Positions 25,819 through 35,048 of a stretch of 64,000 nucleotides of DNA are shown piece by piece. The notes beneath the pieces were generated by a model. That model did not search any database and was not told the origin of the DNA. It was given only the letters and a program-made list of their open reading frames with translations. Made by a program: the position numbers and the translations under genes. The DNA comes from Longilinea sp964536805 (GTDB lineage: Bacteria > Chloroflexota > Anaerolineae > Anaerolineales > Anaerolineaceae): positions 248,001 to 312,000 of the forward strand of contig CAZHYQ010000001.1 of NCBI GenBank assembly GCA_964536805.1, written 5' to 3'. Position 1 is the stretch's first letter; the number at the start of each line of letters is the position of its first letter.

Positions 25819-26289
25819 ATGGACATTTTGCATCTTGTAGATCGTTTGGAAGAATTATTCAATGAAAGCAGGCCTATCTGGTTTACCCATAGCGTCATCG
25901 TGGACGAGGACCGGATGCTGGATCTGATCGACCAGATGCGGGTGTCGATCCCCGAAGAAATCAAGAAATCCCAACAATTGCTGGCAAATCGCGACAGAGT
26001 TTTGGCGCAGGCTCAAGAAGAAGCCTCCCGGACAGTTCAATTGGCGCGTGATAAGGCTGACCATGTCGTCGACCGCGACCCGATTGTCCAGGCAGCCCAG
26101 GTGCGGGCCGATCAAATTATCGCCCAGGCGCGCGCGGAAGCCGATCTGACCCGCCGCGAAGCGGACGATTATGTGCAAGGTTCATTGACTAACCTTCAAT
26201 TGGAACTGGAACGGCTGATGAATCAGGTTCAGAATGGCATCAAGACACTTCAGGCAGAGAATCTGCAGTCGCAACAGCCAAAAGAATAA
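25819..26289 (+). CDS. Coiled-coil protein, unknown function
   Basis: 156 residues, mostly helical and charged. After about 45 residues a long Ala/Arg/Glu-rich heptad region (about 55-140) resembles the stalk of ATP synthase subunit b or DivIVA-like proteins, but there is no membrane segment and no ATP synthase gene nearby. Such names would therefore be misleading. It follows coaD by 58 bp and ends at a terminator. CGGAGG precedes the ATG by about 6 nt. Confidence 0.8.
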   Translation: MDILHLVDRLEELFNESRPIWFTHSVIVDEDRMLDLIDQMRVSIPEEIKKSQQLLANRDRVLAQAQEEASRTVQLARDKADHVVDRDPIVQAAQVRADQIIAQARAEADLTRREADDYVQGSLTNLQLELERLMNQVQNGIKTLQAENLQSQQPKE

Positions 26290-26305
26290 CAAATTTCACG
26301 CGATA

Positions 26306-26337
26306 AAAAACGGCAGATCGATTGATCTGCCGTTTTT
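26306..26337. terminator. Bidirectional terminator before lon
   Basis: A perfect 14-bp stem (26306-26319 with 26324-26337) with a 4-nt loop ends in A and T tracts, between the convergent coiled-coil gene and lon. Confidence 0.92.
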
Positions 26338-26359
26338 ACTTTCCATAATAATTTGCTAC

Positions 26360-28870
26360 TTATTCCTCTTCCACTGCTTCGTCCTTCGCCCGTTTCCAGC
26401 GCGGAGGTTCATCCTGAGGTGGATATAGTGCAATTCCAATTACTTCATCCATATGTTCCACCGGGACGATTTTCAGGTCAGTGAGGACTTTCTTGGGGAT
26501 GTCAATCAAATCCTTCATGTTTCTCGCGGGCAAAAGGATCGTTTTCAGACCTGCACGGTGGGCTGAAAGCACTTTTTCGCGCACCCCGCCGACCGGTAGA
26601 ACCTTTCCCCGCAGGGTAATTTCGCCCGTCATGGCAACTTCTTTATATACCTTCCGGTTCGTAAAAGCAGAAATCAGCGCGCTGGCAATCGTAATTCCAG
26701 CACTGGGTCCATCTTTTGGAATGGCGCCTTCCGGAATATGAATATGTACGTCCAGTTGTTCGTAGATATCTGAGTCCAACTGTAATTCACGCGACCGGGA
26801 TTTCAGGTAGGAAAGGCCTGCATGGGCTGACTCCTGCATGACATCGCCGATTTGACCGGTAATCTGTAAATTCCCTTTGCCTTCCAGAATGAGCACTTCA
26901 ACGGGCATGATTTCGCCCCCGTTTTCCGTCCAGGCCATGGCGGTTGCCACGCCTACCTCATCCTGCCGTTCAGCTTCAGTCATAAAGAAGTCCGGCGGCC
27001 CAAGGAATTTTTCAACCGTGGCTGGAGTCAACCGCAGTGGGTAATGTTTCTTTTCCGATTTCAAACGCGCCACCTTGCGGTACATTCGTCCAATTTCCCT
27101 CTCAAGGTTGCGGACGCCAGCTTCGTAGGTATATTCCCGGATAATTTTGCTCAAAGCGCCTTCTTCGAAAATGATTTTCTCATCTGAAAGGCCGCTTTCA
27201 TCAATTTGCCGCGGGATCAAGAATCGCCTCGATATTTCCAGTTTTTCTTCCTCAATATAACCAGGAAATTCGAGCACTTCCATGCGGTCCAACAACGCCG
27301 GCGGGATGGATCCCAAACTGTTGGCAGTCGTAATAAACATGACCCGTGAAAGATCGAAAGCCAGTTCAATGTAATGGTCAGAAAAGGCGAAGTTTTGTTC
27401 CGGATCAAGCACTTCCAACAGAGCAGCCGCTGGGTCGCCGCGGAAATCTGCTCCAAGCTTGTCAATCTCATCCAGCATGAATAATGGATTGATCGTCCCA
27501 GCCCGTTTCATGGTCTGTAAAATCCGACCTGGCAAAGCGCCAATGTAGGTCCGGCGGTGTCCGCGGATTTCAGCCTCATCGCGAACGCCTCCCAGGGAGA
27601 GCCGTACAAACTTCCGCCCCAACGCTTCAGCAATTGAGCGGCCCAGAGAAGTCTTTCCGGTGCCCGGTGGGCCGACAAAGCAAAGGATGGGTTGGCGGGC
27701 CTTTTTTGGCTTCAAACTGCGAACGGCAATATATTCCAAAATGCGGTCTTTGGCTTTGCTGAGGCCGTAATGGTACTGCTCCAGTATTTTTGCAGCATGC
27801 CGAACATCCAGGTTGTCTTCTGTTTCGTTTACCCAGGGTAAATCAAGGATCCAATCCAGGTATGTCCGCAACATGCCAACCTCAGGGGCCATGGACGGCA
27901 TTTGCGAAAGCCGTTCAACCTCCTTCAAAGCCTGGGCGTTCACCTCTTCGGGAAGTTTGGCTTCCTGAATTTTCGTTCGCAGCTCGGTCAATTCCCTTGT
28001 CCAGATATCGGCTTCGCCTAATTCGTTTTGAATAGCCTTCATCTGTTCACGCAAATAGAATTCACGCTGGGTGTGATCGACCTCGCTTTGTACCCGCGAT
28101 TGAATCTCATCCTCCAACTGCAATACATCCAATTCCTGGGCCAGCAGCCAGTTGGTGCGTTTAATCCGCTCGATAGGATCCAACATCATCAATAAATTCT
28201 GGCGCTCCTTGATGGGCAGCGACAGGGCTGTATCGATCATATCCGCCAGCCAGCCAGGTTCCTGGATGTTCAGGGAAAACAAATGAGCCTCATCTGGCAG
28301 GCTGCGGTCCAGTTGCACACAGCGCTCGAACAGATCGCGGGCCGTCCGCATTAAGGCTTCGGTTTGTTGATTGACTTCGGTCGATTCTTCCAACACCCTT
28401 GCGCGAATGCGGTAGAACGGATCAGTCTGAGTAAACTCCAGAACTTCAACCCGCCGCCGGCCCTGAATCAGGGCGGAACTATTTCCATCCGGCATATTCA
28501 GCAGACGGCCAACCGCAATTTCAACGCCAATTGGCAACAAATCTTCCGGCGCAGGTTCGTCCATCTCAGGGTCGCGCTGCACGAGCGCAATCATGGTTTC
28601 AAAGTTATATTGGGCTTCCTGAATGGCCAAAAGATTCGATCCAGGCACCACAAAAATGGGCGATACCATATGCGGAAATACAACGATATCGCGTAAAACG
28701 AGAACAGGCAGTTCAACAATACCGTTTTCATCCGGCGTAGCATCCGGCACCTGGTAGAGCTCTTCGGTACGCTGGTGCAAAGCCGAACTGAATTCATCTC
28801 CATCCGTTTGGCGAGACCATGTTTCTGGTTTCATCGAATTCCAATCTTTGTTTTGTTTTGAGTCCTTCAT
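26360..28870 (-). CDS. lon: ATP-dependent Lon protease
   Basis: Lon degrades misfolded and regulatory proteins. Domains in order: N-terminal substrate domain (ELPVLVLRDIVVFP), coiled-coil, AAA+ module with Walker A GPPGTGKTS and MLDEIDKLG, and the protease domain with catalytic Ser in PKDGPSAGI and Lys in VREKVL. ATG at 28870 is preferred because GGAG lies 6 nt upstream. An in-frame ATG at 28912, 2 bp after folC, has no ribosome binding site but would also allow coupling. It is the second gene of a folC-lon operon. Confidence 0.96.
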   Translation of the reverse strand: MKDSKQNKDWNSMKPETWSRQTDGDEFSSALHQRTEELYQVPDATPDENGIVELPVLVLRDIVVFPHMVSPIFVVPGSNLLAIQEAQYNFETMIALVQRDPEMDEPAPEDLLPIGVEIAVGRLLNMPDGNSSALIQGRRRVEVLEFTQTDPFYRIRARVLEESTEVNQQTEALMRTARDLFERCVQLDRSLPDEAHLFSLNIQEPGWLADMIDTALSLPIKERQNLLMMLDPIERIKRTNWLLAQELDVLQLEDEIQSRVQSEVDHTQREFYLREQMKAIQNELGEADIWTRELTELRTKIQEAKLPEEVNAQALKEVERLSQMPSMAPEVGMLRTYLDWILDLPWVNETEDNLDVRHAAKILEQYHYGLSKAKDRILEYIAVRSLKPKKARQPILCFVGPPGTGKTSLGRSIAEALGRKFVRLSLGGVRDEAEIRGHRRTYIGALPGRILQTMKRAGTINPLFMLDEIDKLGADFRGDPAAALLEVLDPEQNFAFSDHYIELAFDLSRVMFITTANSLGSIPPALLDRMEVLEFPGYIEEEKLEISRRFLIPRQIDESGLSDEKIIFEEGALSKIIREYTYEAGVRNLEREIGRMYRKVARLKSEKKHYPLRLTPATVEKFLGPPDFFMTEAERQDEVGVATAMAWTENGGEIMPVEVLILEGKGNLQITGQIGDVMQESAHAGLSYLKSRSRELQLDSDIYEQLDVHIHIPEGAIPKDGPSAGITIASALISAFTNRKVYKEVAMTGEITLRGKVLPVGGVREKVLSAHRAGLKTILLPARNMKDLIDIPKKVLTDLKIVPVEHMDEVIGIALYPPQDEPPRWKRAKDEAVEEE

Positions 28871-28914
28871 TCCACGCTCCGATGAAAGTCCAGGATAATT
28901 AAATTCATGCATTT

Positions 28915-30243
28915 CTATTTTGTTATCAATTCCCAGGTCTGCTTGGCTGCTGCCACAACAAACAAACTACCGGTTACAAGGATCAGGCCATTTGATTCCG
29001 CTTTTTCAAGCGCAACCCGGATCGCCTCTTCCAGGGGGACCACCGCGATGGCCGGTTTTCCATACGGCTGCGCCATCTCTACCAGTTTACCAGCTTCCAA
29101 CGCCCTTGGGTGAATGGATTGGGTGGCAATAAAAAGATCAGTATTTGGCAGGAGTTCTTCGAACATTCCATCAATATCTTTATCTTCCGAAACGCCAAAA
29201 ACCAGCACCACCCGCCTGCCTGGAAAATAAGTTCTCAGGGTTTCAACCAGCCGCCGGGCGGAATCTTGATTGTGCGCAGAATCTAAAACCACCGGCGGTT
29301 TGGTTTGCATTATTTCGAAACGGCCCATCCATTTTACGGATGCAAAACCACGTTGGATGGCCTCGTCCGGAATGATCAGCCCTTCATTTCGGGCTGCCAG
29401 TAAGGCTGCATAGGCTGTTGCAGCATTTTCAACCTGGTGCTGGCCCAGCAACGGAATTGTCATATCAAGGCGCGACTCCGGTTTATCCTTCTCGATGACT
29501 GAGAAGGACTGGCTGGTTAGAGAATGCCCGCCAGTTGCATAAATCACATCTTTTCCCACCTGCAAAATAGGCGCATTACGTTCCATTGCAAGGCGGGTTA
29601 AAACCTGGCGCGCTTCATCCGTCTGGGGGGCAATCGCCAACGGGCAGCCGGGTTTAATAATTCCGCCTTTTTCACCAGCAATTGCCGCAAGGGTTTTGCC
29701 AAGCACGGCGGTATGATCGTAGGAAATCGAAGTGATGACAGAAACCAACGGTGTAACGATGTTGGTCGCATCCAGCCGCCCCCCTAAGCCCACCTCCACA
29801 ACGGCTGCATCGATATGCTGTTGCGCAAAGTAAACAAAACCAACCGCAGTGGTTAACTCGAAAGTGGTCAATTCCGGGATTTCAGCAATGTGCGGTTTTA
29901 ATTCCTCAACAATCTCCACCAGCGATGCTTTGGAGATAGGTTGGCGATTTACTTGAATTCGTTCAGTAAAGTCAATCAGGTGCGGTGAGGTATAGAAACC
30001 AACTCGATAACCGGCGGCTTGAAGCCCTCCGGCTATCATGGCAGCCGTAGAACCCTTCCCTTTTGTTCCAGCAACATGAATGACAGGATATTTTTGATGC
30101 GGATTGTCAATCCGTTGCATGAGTGCCCGCATTCGCTCCAAATTGAATTTTTCTGGCAAATTCCGAAGGTTACGGGTTAAACTGTAATCAACAAAGCTAT
30201 AAAGGTAATCCAGCGCCTGTTGGTAAGCGGCATCCAAGTCCAT
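28915..30243 (-). CDS. folC: Folylpolyglutamate synthase / dihydrofolate synthase
   Basis: Mur-ligase-type enzyme that adds glutamate to folates. Seen: P-loop AGTKGKGSTAAM, SPHLIDFTERI, VEVGLGGRLDATN, SYDHTAVLG and DSAHNQDS. The frame is open upstream to 30366, but the true start is ATG at 30243. AGGAAC precedes it, the family homology begins there, and a strong promoter lies between the two candidates. 442 residues results. Confidence 0.95.
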   Translation of the reverse strand: MDLDAAYQQALDYLYSFVDYSLTRNLRNLPEKFNLERMRALMQRIDNPHQKYPVIHVAGTKGKGSTAAMIAGGLQAAGYRVGFYTSPHLIDFTERIQVNRQPISKASLVEIVEELKPHIAEIPELTTFELTTAVGFVYFAQQHIDAAVVEVGLGGRLDATNIVTPLVSVITSISYDHTAVLGKTLAAIAGEKGGIIKPGCPLAIAPQTDEARQVLTRLAMERNAPILQVGKDVIYATGGHSLTSQSFSVIEKDKPESRLDMTIPLLGQHQVENAATAYAALLAARNEGLIIPDEAIQRGFASVKWMGRFEIMQTKPPVVLDSAHNQDSARRLVETLRTYFPGRRVVLVFGVSEDKDIDGMFEELLPNTDLFIATQSIHPRALEAGKLVEMAQPYGKPAIAVVPLEEAIRVALEKAESNGLILVTGSLFVVAAAKQTWELITK

Positions 30244-30275
30244 AAAGTAGGTTCCTATGCGAGTGGTAAGAAAGG

Positions 30276-30304
30276 ATTGTACTAAACGGCAGATCTTTCC
30301 GCAA
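30276..30304 (-). promoter_or_regulatory. Predicted sigma70-type promoter of folC-lon
   Basis: On the minus strand TTGCGG (30299-30304), a 17-bp spacer and TACAAT (30276-30281) predict a start near 30269, about 26 nt before the folC ATG. Confidence 0.65.
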
Positions 30305-30349
30305 GAGCACAGCCAATCCGACCCAAAATCAAACCGCTGGATACGGGTG

Positions 30350-30379
30350 TTGACGCTGTTTGCCATTTCATGTTAGATT
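30350..30379 (+). promoter_or_regulatory. Predicted promoter of the DUF503 gene
   Basis: TTGACG (30350-30355) is followed by an extended -10 type TGTTAGATT (30371-30379). The start point would fall within about 3 nt of the ATG at 30389, giving a leaderless or nearly leaderless mRNA. Confidence 0.45.
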
Positions 30380-30388
30380 TATTTTCAG

Positions 30389-30682
30389 ATGAGTGAAATT
30401 GCAATCGGCATGTTATCGTTGGTGATTGAAATACCGGGCTGTGCTACCCTCAAGGAAAAACGCAGTCAGATTCGGCCGTTGCTGGTAAGGCTGCATCAAA
30501 AATTCAATATTTCAGCAGCCGAGATCGATCATCATGATCAACATAGTACAGCGGTGATTGCCTGTCTTCTAGTCTCGAATGAGGCCAGGCATAACCAGCA
30601 GGTTTTACAACAGGTTGTAGATTATATTGAGAATTATTTTCCAGACCTAATCATTCAACAGCATCGCATCGAACAAATATAA
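30389..30682 (+). CDS. DUF503 family protein
   Basis: 97 residues matching DUF503 (YlxP-like): IGMLSLVIEIPGC, LKEKRSQIRPL, a conserved HHDQHSTAVIA core and a C-terminal helix. Members are small cytoplasmic proteins, often near infB/rbfA, with no settled function. Here it is followed by a dehydrogenase gene after 12 bp. No ribosome binding site is present before the ATG. Confidence 0.9.
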   Translation: MSEIAIGMLSLVIEIPGCATLKEKRSQIRPLLVRLHQKFNISAAEIDHHDQHSTAVIACLLVSNEARHNQQVLQQVVDYIENYFPDLIIQQHRIEQI

Positions 30683-30694
30683 GGAGATTCAAAA

Positions 30695-31486
30695 ATGAAT
30701 TTACATTTGGACGGAAAAATTGCATTGGTCACCGGGGCAAGCCAGGGTTTGGGTTATGCAGTTGCACTCGCCCTTTCCCGCGAGGGTGCCCGGGTTGCTT
30801 TGAACAGCCGGAATCTGGAGAAACTTCAAAAAGCCGCTCAAACCATCCAGGCCGAAACCGGAAATGAAGTAAAGCCGTTCGCCATGGATGTTTTAGAGCC
30901 TCAAGCTGCCGATGCGCTAATCGACCAGGTGGTCACTTCTTTTGGAGGTTTGGATTTACTGGTGACAAATGCCGGCGGCCCACCTGCGGGTTCCTTTGAG
31001 ACTTTTTCAGATGATGACTGGCACCATGCGGTCGAGTTATGTTTTCTAAGCCAGGTACGCTTGATCCGATCTGCGTTACCCCATTTGCGAAATTCAAAAT
31101 CCGCCAGCGTGTTGACAGTCACATCCATGTCGACCAAGCAGCCCATTCCCAACCTGATCTTATCCAACAGCGTGCGCCTGGCAACAATCGGCCTGACAAA
31201 ATCCCTGGCACTTGAACTGGGATCCCAGGGCATCCGGGTTAATTCAATCCTTCCCGGTTGGACGGAAACAGACCGCGTGGTTACCCTGATGAAACACCGC
31301 GCTCAAGCCAGCGGCTTAAGCGTAGAAGAAGAAACCCGCCGGCAGTCAAAAGACAGCCCGCTCGGACGAATGGCCACACCGGATGAGTTCGCCAATTCAG
31401 CCGTTTTCCTGCTTTCACCGGCAGCTTCCTACCTGACAGGTGTCATGCTCAGTATAGACGGCGGCATGTATAAAGGCACCTTCTAA
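30695..31486 (+). CDS. Short-chain dehydrogenase/reductase family protein with altered active site
   Basis: 263 residues with a Rossmann fold: TGASQGLG (13-20), NSRN for the cofactor ribose, TNAGGPP, and a conserved C-terminal DGGMYKG. The catalytic Ser144 is kept, but the YxxxK pair is replaced by Ser157 and Arg161 (SNSVR). This pattern defines a subgroup of FabG-like proteins whose reaction is uncertain, so I would not call it a ketoacyl-ACP reductase. AAGGAGA precedes the ATG with good spacing. Confidence 0.9.
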   Translation: MNLHLDGKIALVTGASQGLGYAVALALSREGARVALNSRNLEKLQKAAQTIQAETGNEVKPFAMDVLEPQAADALIDQVVTSFGGLDLLVTNAGGPPAGSFETFSDDDWHHAVELCFLSQVRLIRSALPHLRNSKSASVLTVTSMSTKQPIPNLILSNSVRLATIGLTKSLALELGSQGIRVNSILPGWTETDRVVTLMKHRAQASGLSVEEETRRQSKDSPLGRMATPDEFANSAVFLLSPAASYLTGVMLSIDGGMYKGTF

Positions 31487-31556
31487 GAACAACAGCCTGT
31501 TATGAAATAATTAACGGTAAAATCAATCCGAATAAATACAGGTAAGGAGAGACCGA

Positions 31557-33473
31557 TTGCCCACAACAGATGAAATAAACCTCTGGCTGGAGCAGATTCT
31601 GCCCCAGGTTCAGAAACCGGGACGGTACGTTGGCGGAGAGTACAACCAGATCAATAAAGATTGGAAAATAACGTCAACCCGGGTTGCACTTGCATTCCCG
31701 GATATCTACGACATCGGCTTGCCGAATTTGGGATTGGCGATCTTTTATGAGCAATTAAATACCCGGCCGGATGTATTAGCCGAAAGGGTTTACTGCCCAT
31801 GGGTTGACCTGGAAGCGCTTATGCGCCGCGACCAAATTCCGCTTTTTGCCCTTGAAAGCCATCACCCGGTGGCTGATTTTGATATTCTCGCCTTTACACT
31901 GCCTTATGAAACGCTTTACACCAATGCGTTGAATTTGCTGGATCTTGCTGGAATTCCCTTGAAGGGAGTTGACCGAACATCACTGCATCCCCTGGTTATC
32001 GCCGGCGGACATGCCTGTTATAACCCGGAACCTATGGCCGACTTTATCGATGCGTTTGTGATTGGCGAAGGCGAAGAGGTCATTGAAGAAGTTGTCAATA
32101 CCTACCAAAGGTGGAAAACTTCAGGCAAGGAACGCGGAGAATTGTTGGCAGCCCTGGCGTCCGTGCCGGGCGTTTACGTACCGTCACTCTACCAACCGCA
32201 TTACCAACCGGACGGCACTTTGGAGCGCATCGAGCCTTTAGGACCAAATGCACCGAAAAAAATCACCAAACGCATCAATGCCAAGCTTCCTCCTGCGCCA
32301 ACGCGGTTTTTGGTACCAAACATTGAGGTAGTGCATAACCGCATTTCTGTGGAAATTATGCGTGGTTGTACGCGCGGATGTCGGTTTTGTCATGCCGGCA
32401 TGATCACCCGTCCCGTCCGTGAGCGTTCAATCGACGAGATCACCGATACCATTGAAACCGCTCTAAATTCCACTGGATTTGAAGAGATAGCTCTTTTGTC
32501 GCTTTCCTCTTCCGATTATTCCCATATTTCAGAACTTGTGGAAGCAGTCACCACCCGCTTCGCCGGACGGAACCTGGTGATTTCGCTGCCTTCCTTGAGA
32601 ATCGAATCTTTTTCGGTGGAATTGATGGAGAAACTCAAAGGATCCCGCCAGGGCGGTTTCACGCTTGCACCCGAAGCAGCCACCGAACGGATGCGCAACA
32701 TCATTAATAAACCCATTTCGACCGACCAATTATTGGAAACTGCCAGGGAAATCTACAGCCGGGGTTGGCAAACGCTCAAGCTTTACTTCATGATCGGTCA
32801 TCCGGATGAGACTCTGGAGGATGTCCAGGCAATTGCTGATCTGTGCAAGGCAGTTTTGGCGGCGGGAAGAAAGGCAATTGGCGGCCGCGCCCAACTTCAT
32901 GCCGGCGTGAGCACATTCATTCCCAAGGCTCACACGCCCTTTCAATGGGTACCTGCGGACAGTATCGGTCAAATCGAAGCCAAACAGGCATTGCTTCGCC
33001 GCGAATTACGCGGCCCAAACATGAAACTCAACTGGTCAGATCCGCGTGATACCATGCTGGAAGCCTGGTTGTCGCGCGGCGACCGCCGGCTGGGCTCGGT
33101 CATACTGGGCGCCTGGCAGCGCGGGGCCAGGTTTGATGCCTGGCAGGACCAGGTGAATCATCCCGCCTGGCTGGAAGCCTTTGCAGAAGCCCGATTGGAT
33201 CCAGATTTTTACATTCATCGTACACGATTTGTGGATGAAGTTTTTCCCTGGGATCATATCGATACAGCCGTGAAAAAAAGCTACCTGTTGGAGGAATATC
33301 GAAATTCTCAACAAGGCATCCTGCGCGGCGACTGCCGGCAGCAATGTTATGCCTGCGGCATTCTTCCATCATTTTCAGACGTTCGCCGATTGAACCCGGG
33401 CGATTACTGGAAATGCCCTGAAGTTCCGCAACGAAAAACTGCAGTGGCAGCAGAAATGGGTGTTCAACCATGA
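31557..33473 (+). CDS. B12-binding-type radical SAM protein (TIGR03960 family)
   Basis: 638 residues. An N-terminal B12-binding-like region (about 40-200, with GGEYNQI and the VIAGGHACYNPEP segment) precedes a radical SAM domain with the cluster motif C271-x3-C275-x2-C278 (GCTRGCRFC). The C-terminus carries further Cys residues. Family members are paired with, or fused to, a DUF2344 partner, as here. They are thought to act on an RNA or ribosomal target, but the reaction is not established. The start is TTG at 31557, supported by AAGGAG 8 nt upstream. Confidence 0.93.
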   Translation: MPTTDEINLWLEQILPQVQKPGRYVGGEYNQINKDWKITSTRVALAFPDIYDIGLPNLGLAIFYEQLNTRPDVLAERVYCPWVDLEALMRRDQIPLFALESHHPVADFDILAFTLPYETLYTNALNLLDLAGIPLKGVDRTSLHPLVIAGGHACYNPEPMADFIDAFVIGEGEEVIEEVVNTYQRWKTSGKERGELLAALASVPGVYVPSLYQPHYQPDGTLERIEPLGPNAPKKITKRINAKLPPAPTRFLVPNIEVVHNRISVEIMRGCTRGCRFCHAGMITRPVRERSIDEITDTIETALNSTGFEEIALLSLSSSDYSHISELVEAVTTRFAGRNLVISLPSLRIESFSVELMEKLKGSRQGGFTLAPEAATERMRNIINKPISTDQLLETAREIYSRGWQTLKLYFMIGHPDETLEDVQAIADLCKAVLAAGRKAIGGRAQLHAGVSTFIPKAHTPFQWVPADSIGQIEAKQALLRRELRGPNMKLNWSDPRDTMLEAWLSRGDRRLGSVILGAWQRGARFDAWQDQVNHPAWLEAFAEARLDPDFYIHRTRFVDEVFPWDHIDTAVKKSYLLEEYRNSQQGILRGDCRQQCYACGILPSFSDVRRLNPGDYWKCPEVPQRKTAVAAEMGVQP

Positions 33474-34120
33474 TCCGAATCCGCCTGACCCACACCAAGA
33501 CCGGTGCATTGCGGTATACGGGAAATCTGGACATGCAAAAAGTGTGGGAACGCACATTCCGCCGTGCCCGGTTGCCGTTGGCTTACAGCCAGGGTTTTCA
33601 TCCCCAACCGCGGATCAATCAGGCCTGTCCTCTGCCGCTCGGATTTAGTTCCACCGTCGAATTGCTGGATTTTTGGTTGAACGAACCATTACCATTGGAT
33701 GAAATTCGCTCAGCCATTGAGGCAGCACTTCCTGGCGGCGTTTCTATACGTGCCATTGAAGAGGTGGATTCGCACACCCCTGCACTTCAAACCCAGGTTG
33801 ACACCTCAGAATATGAGATTATTCTGCACCAGGAGGTTAATCCTGCTGAACTGGAGACAAAGGTCGCAGAGATCTTATCAGCCGGCAGCCTGCCCCGCGA
33901 ACGGCGGGGAAAAAAGTACGATTTGCGTCCCTTGATCGTGGCTATGCGCATTGATGGATCTGCGAACTCGCCCATTCTGCTTCACCTTACGCTTTCTGTA
34001 CGCGAAGGTGCAACCGGGCGGCCGGAGGAAGTGCTGTCGGTATTAGGTTTGGATCCATTTCGATCAAGCATTGCGCGAACGCAACTGCACCTCAAATCAT
34101 CAACCCCGATTATCTCTTGA
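33470..34120 (+). CDS. Radical-SAM-linked DUF2344 protein (TIGR03936 family)
   Basis: 216 residues starting with the family signature RIRLTHTKTGALRYTGNLD and containing AYSQGFHPQPRI. Its ATG overlaps the stop of the radical SAM gene (ATGA), so the two are co-translated and probably form a complex. In many genomes the pair lies next to ribonuclease G and L21/L27 genes; here an RNA methyltransferase follows instead. The molecular role is unknown. Confidence 0.92.
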   Translation: MIRIRLTHTKTGALRYTGNLDMQKVWERTFRRARLPLAYSQGFHPQPRINQACPLPLGFSSTVELLDFWLNEPLPLDEIRSAIEAALPGGVSIRAIEEVDSHTPALQTQVDTSEYEIILHQEVNPAELETKVAEILSAGSLPRERRGKKYDLRPLIVAMRIDGSANSPILLHLTLSVREGATGRPEEVLSVLGLDPFRSSIARTQLHLKSSTPIIS

Positions 34121-34129
34121 AAAAAGATC

Positions 34130-34774
34130 ATGCCTGGGATTACTTTTGCCGAATGCACCAACCCCGCCTGCAGATTCCGGTTTCCAGGGCCGGTAACTAT
34201 GATTGCCTGTCCGCGCTGCGGCTCGTCGCTCCGGATCATTCCAGATACGGCTGATCTCGGTTCGGTTAATCCGCGCGATCAAGAACCCATGGGTGCACCA
34301 CTTGAAGCTTTTTTGGATAATATCCGCAGCACCTATAACGTTGGGGCCATGTTCCGCACCAGCGACGGGGCTGGACTTTCACATTTATACCTGTGCGGCA
34401 CTTCACCCACGCCCGAGAATCCGCGGGTCGGCAAGACTGCCCTTGGAGCAGAATTTTCGGTTCCATGGAGCTGGCATGCAAATGGCGTCGAAGCCGCGGA
34501 AAACATCAAGAATTCAGGGAAACGTTTATGGGCGTTAGAGATTGGCCCGGACTCATCCTCCATTTTTTCAGCCAGGCTGGAATTCCCGGAGGAACCGCTT
34601 TGCCTGGTGGTAGGCAACGAGGTTTCGGGCATTGATCCGGGCATTTTATCTCTTTGCGATGCGCACGTCTGGATACCTATGCAGGGATACAAGCGGTCGC
34701 TCAACGTCGCCATCGCTTTTGGAATCGCGGTTTACACGCTGCGATACCGGACGCCAATTCGTACATTGTGGTAA
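34130..34774 (+). CDS. SpoU-family RNA methyltransferase with N-terminal zinc ribbon
   Basis: The C-terminal part (about 55-205) is a SPOUT methyltransferase with the three SpoU motifs: NIRSTYNVGAMFRT, LVVGNEVSGID and IPMQGYKRSLNVA. It would use SAM to methylate a ribose 2'-OH of tRNA or rRNA. Residues 9-30 form a CxxxxC...CxxC zinc ribbon not usual in TrmH/TrmL. It follows the DUF2344 gene by 9 bp, suggesting one RNA-modification operon. The target RNA cannot be told. Confidence 0.92.
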   Translation: MPGITFAECTNPACRFRFPGPVTMIACPRCGSSLRIIPDTADLGSVNPRDQEPMGAPLEAFLDNIRSTYNVGAMFRTSDGAGLSHLYLCGTSPTPENPRVGKTALGAEFSVPWSWHANGVEAAENIKNSGKRLWALEIGPDSSSIFSARLEFPEEPLCLVVGNEVSGIDPGILSLCDAHVWIPMQGYKRSLNVAIAFGIAVYTLRYRTPIRTLW

Positions 34775-34813
34775 CATACGGTTGCATTTTTCTTCGGACC
34801 TCTGGAGACATTT

Positions 34814-35044
34814 ATGCCCATTTATGAATACATTTGCCAGGATTGCGGTAAGAAATTCGATGCTATTCGCGCGATGAAAGATTCCGACTCGCCGATTTCC
34901 TGTAAGAATTGCCACGGGTCAAATACGCGCCGTGCGTTATCCGTCTTTTACGCATCCAGCGAAGGCCGCTCGGTCACCCATGCCGACGGCGGCTGCGGAA
35001 ATTGCAGCGGCGGAACTTGCACCAGCTGCGGACATCAGAATTAA
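34814..35044 (+). CDS. FmdB-family zinc ribbon protein
   Basis: 76 residues beginning MPIYEYICQDCG, the FmdB regulatory-protein signature, with CxxC pairs at 8-11 and 31-34. A Gly/Cys-rich tail (GGCGNCSGGTCTSCGHQ) adds more cysteines. Such proteins are presumed zinc-binding; the regulatory role proposed for FmdB is not general. TGGAG precedes the ATG. The dehydrogenase gene starts 4 bp later. Confidence 0.9.
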   Translation: MPIYEYICQDCGKKFDAIRAMKDSDSPISCKNCHGSNTRRALSVFYASSEGRSVTHADGGCGNCSGGTCTSCGHQN

Positions 35045-35048
35045 CTCC

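Noticed and set aside
25819..26289. ATP synthase subunit b
   Set aside because: Only the coiled coil is similar; there is no membrane helix and no ATP synthase gene nearby.
30244..30366. N-terminal extension of folC
   Set aside because: Homology starts at 30243, a ribosome binding site precedes that ATG, and a good promoter lies inside the extension.
34932..35048. N-terminal extension of the KDSR-like SDR
   Set aside because: It lies within the FmdB-like gene in another frame; SDR homology starts at 35049.
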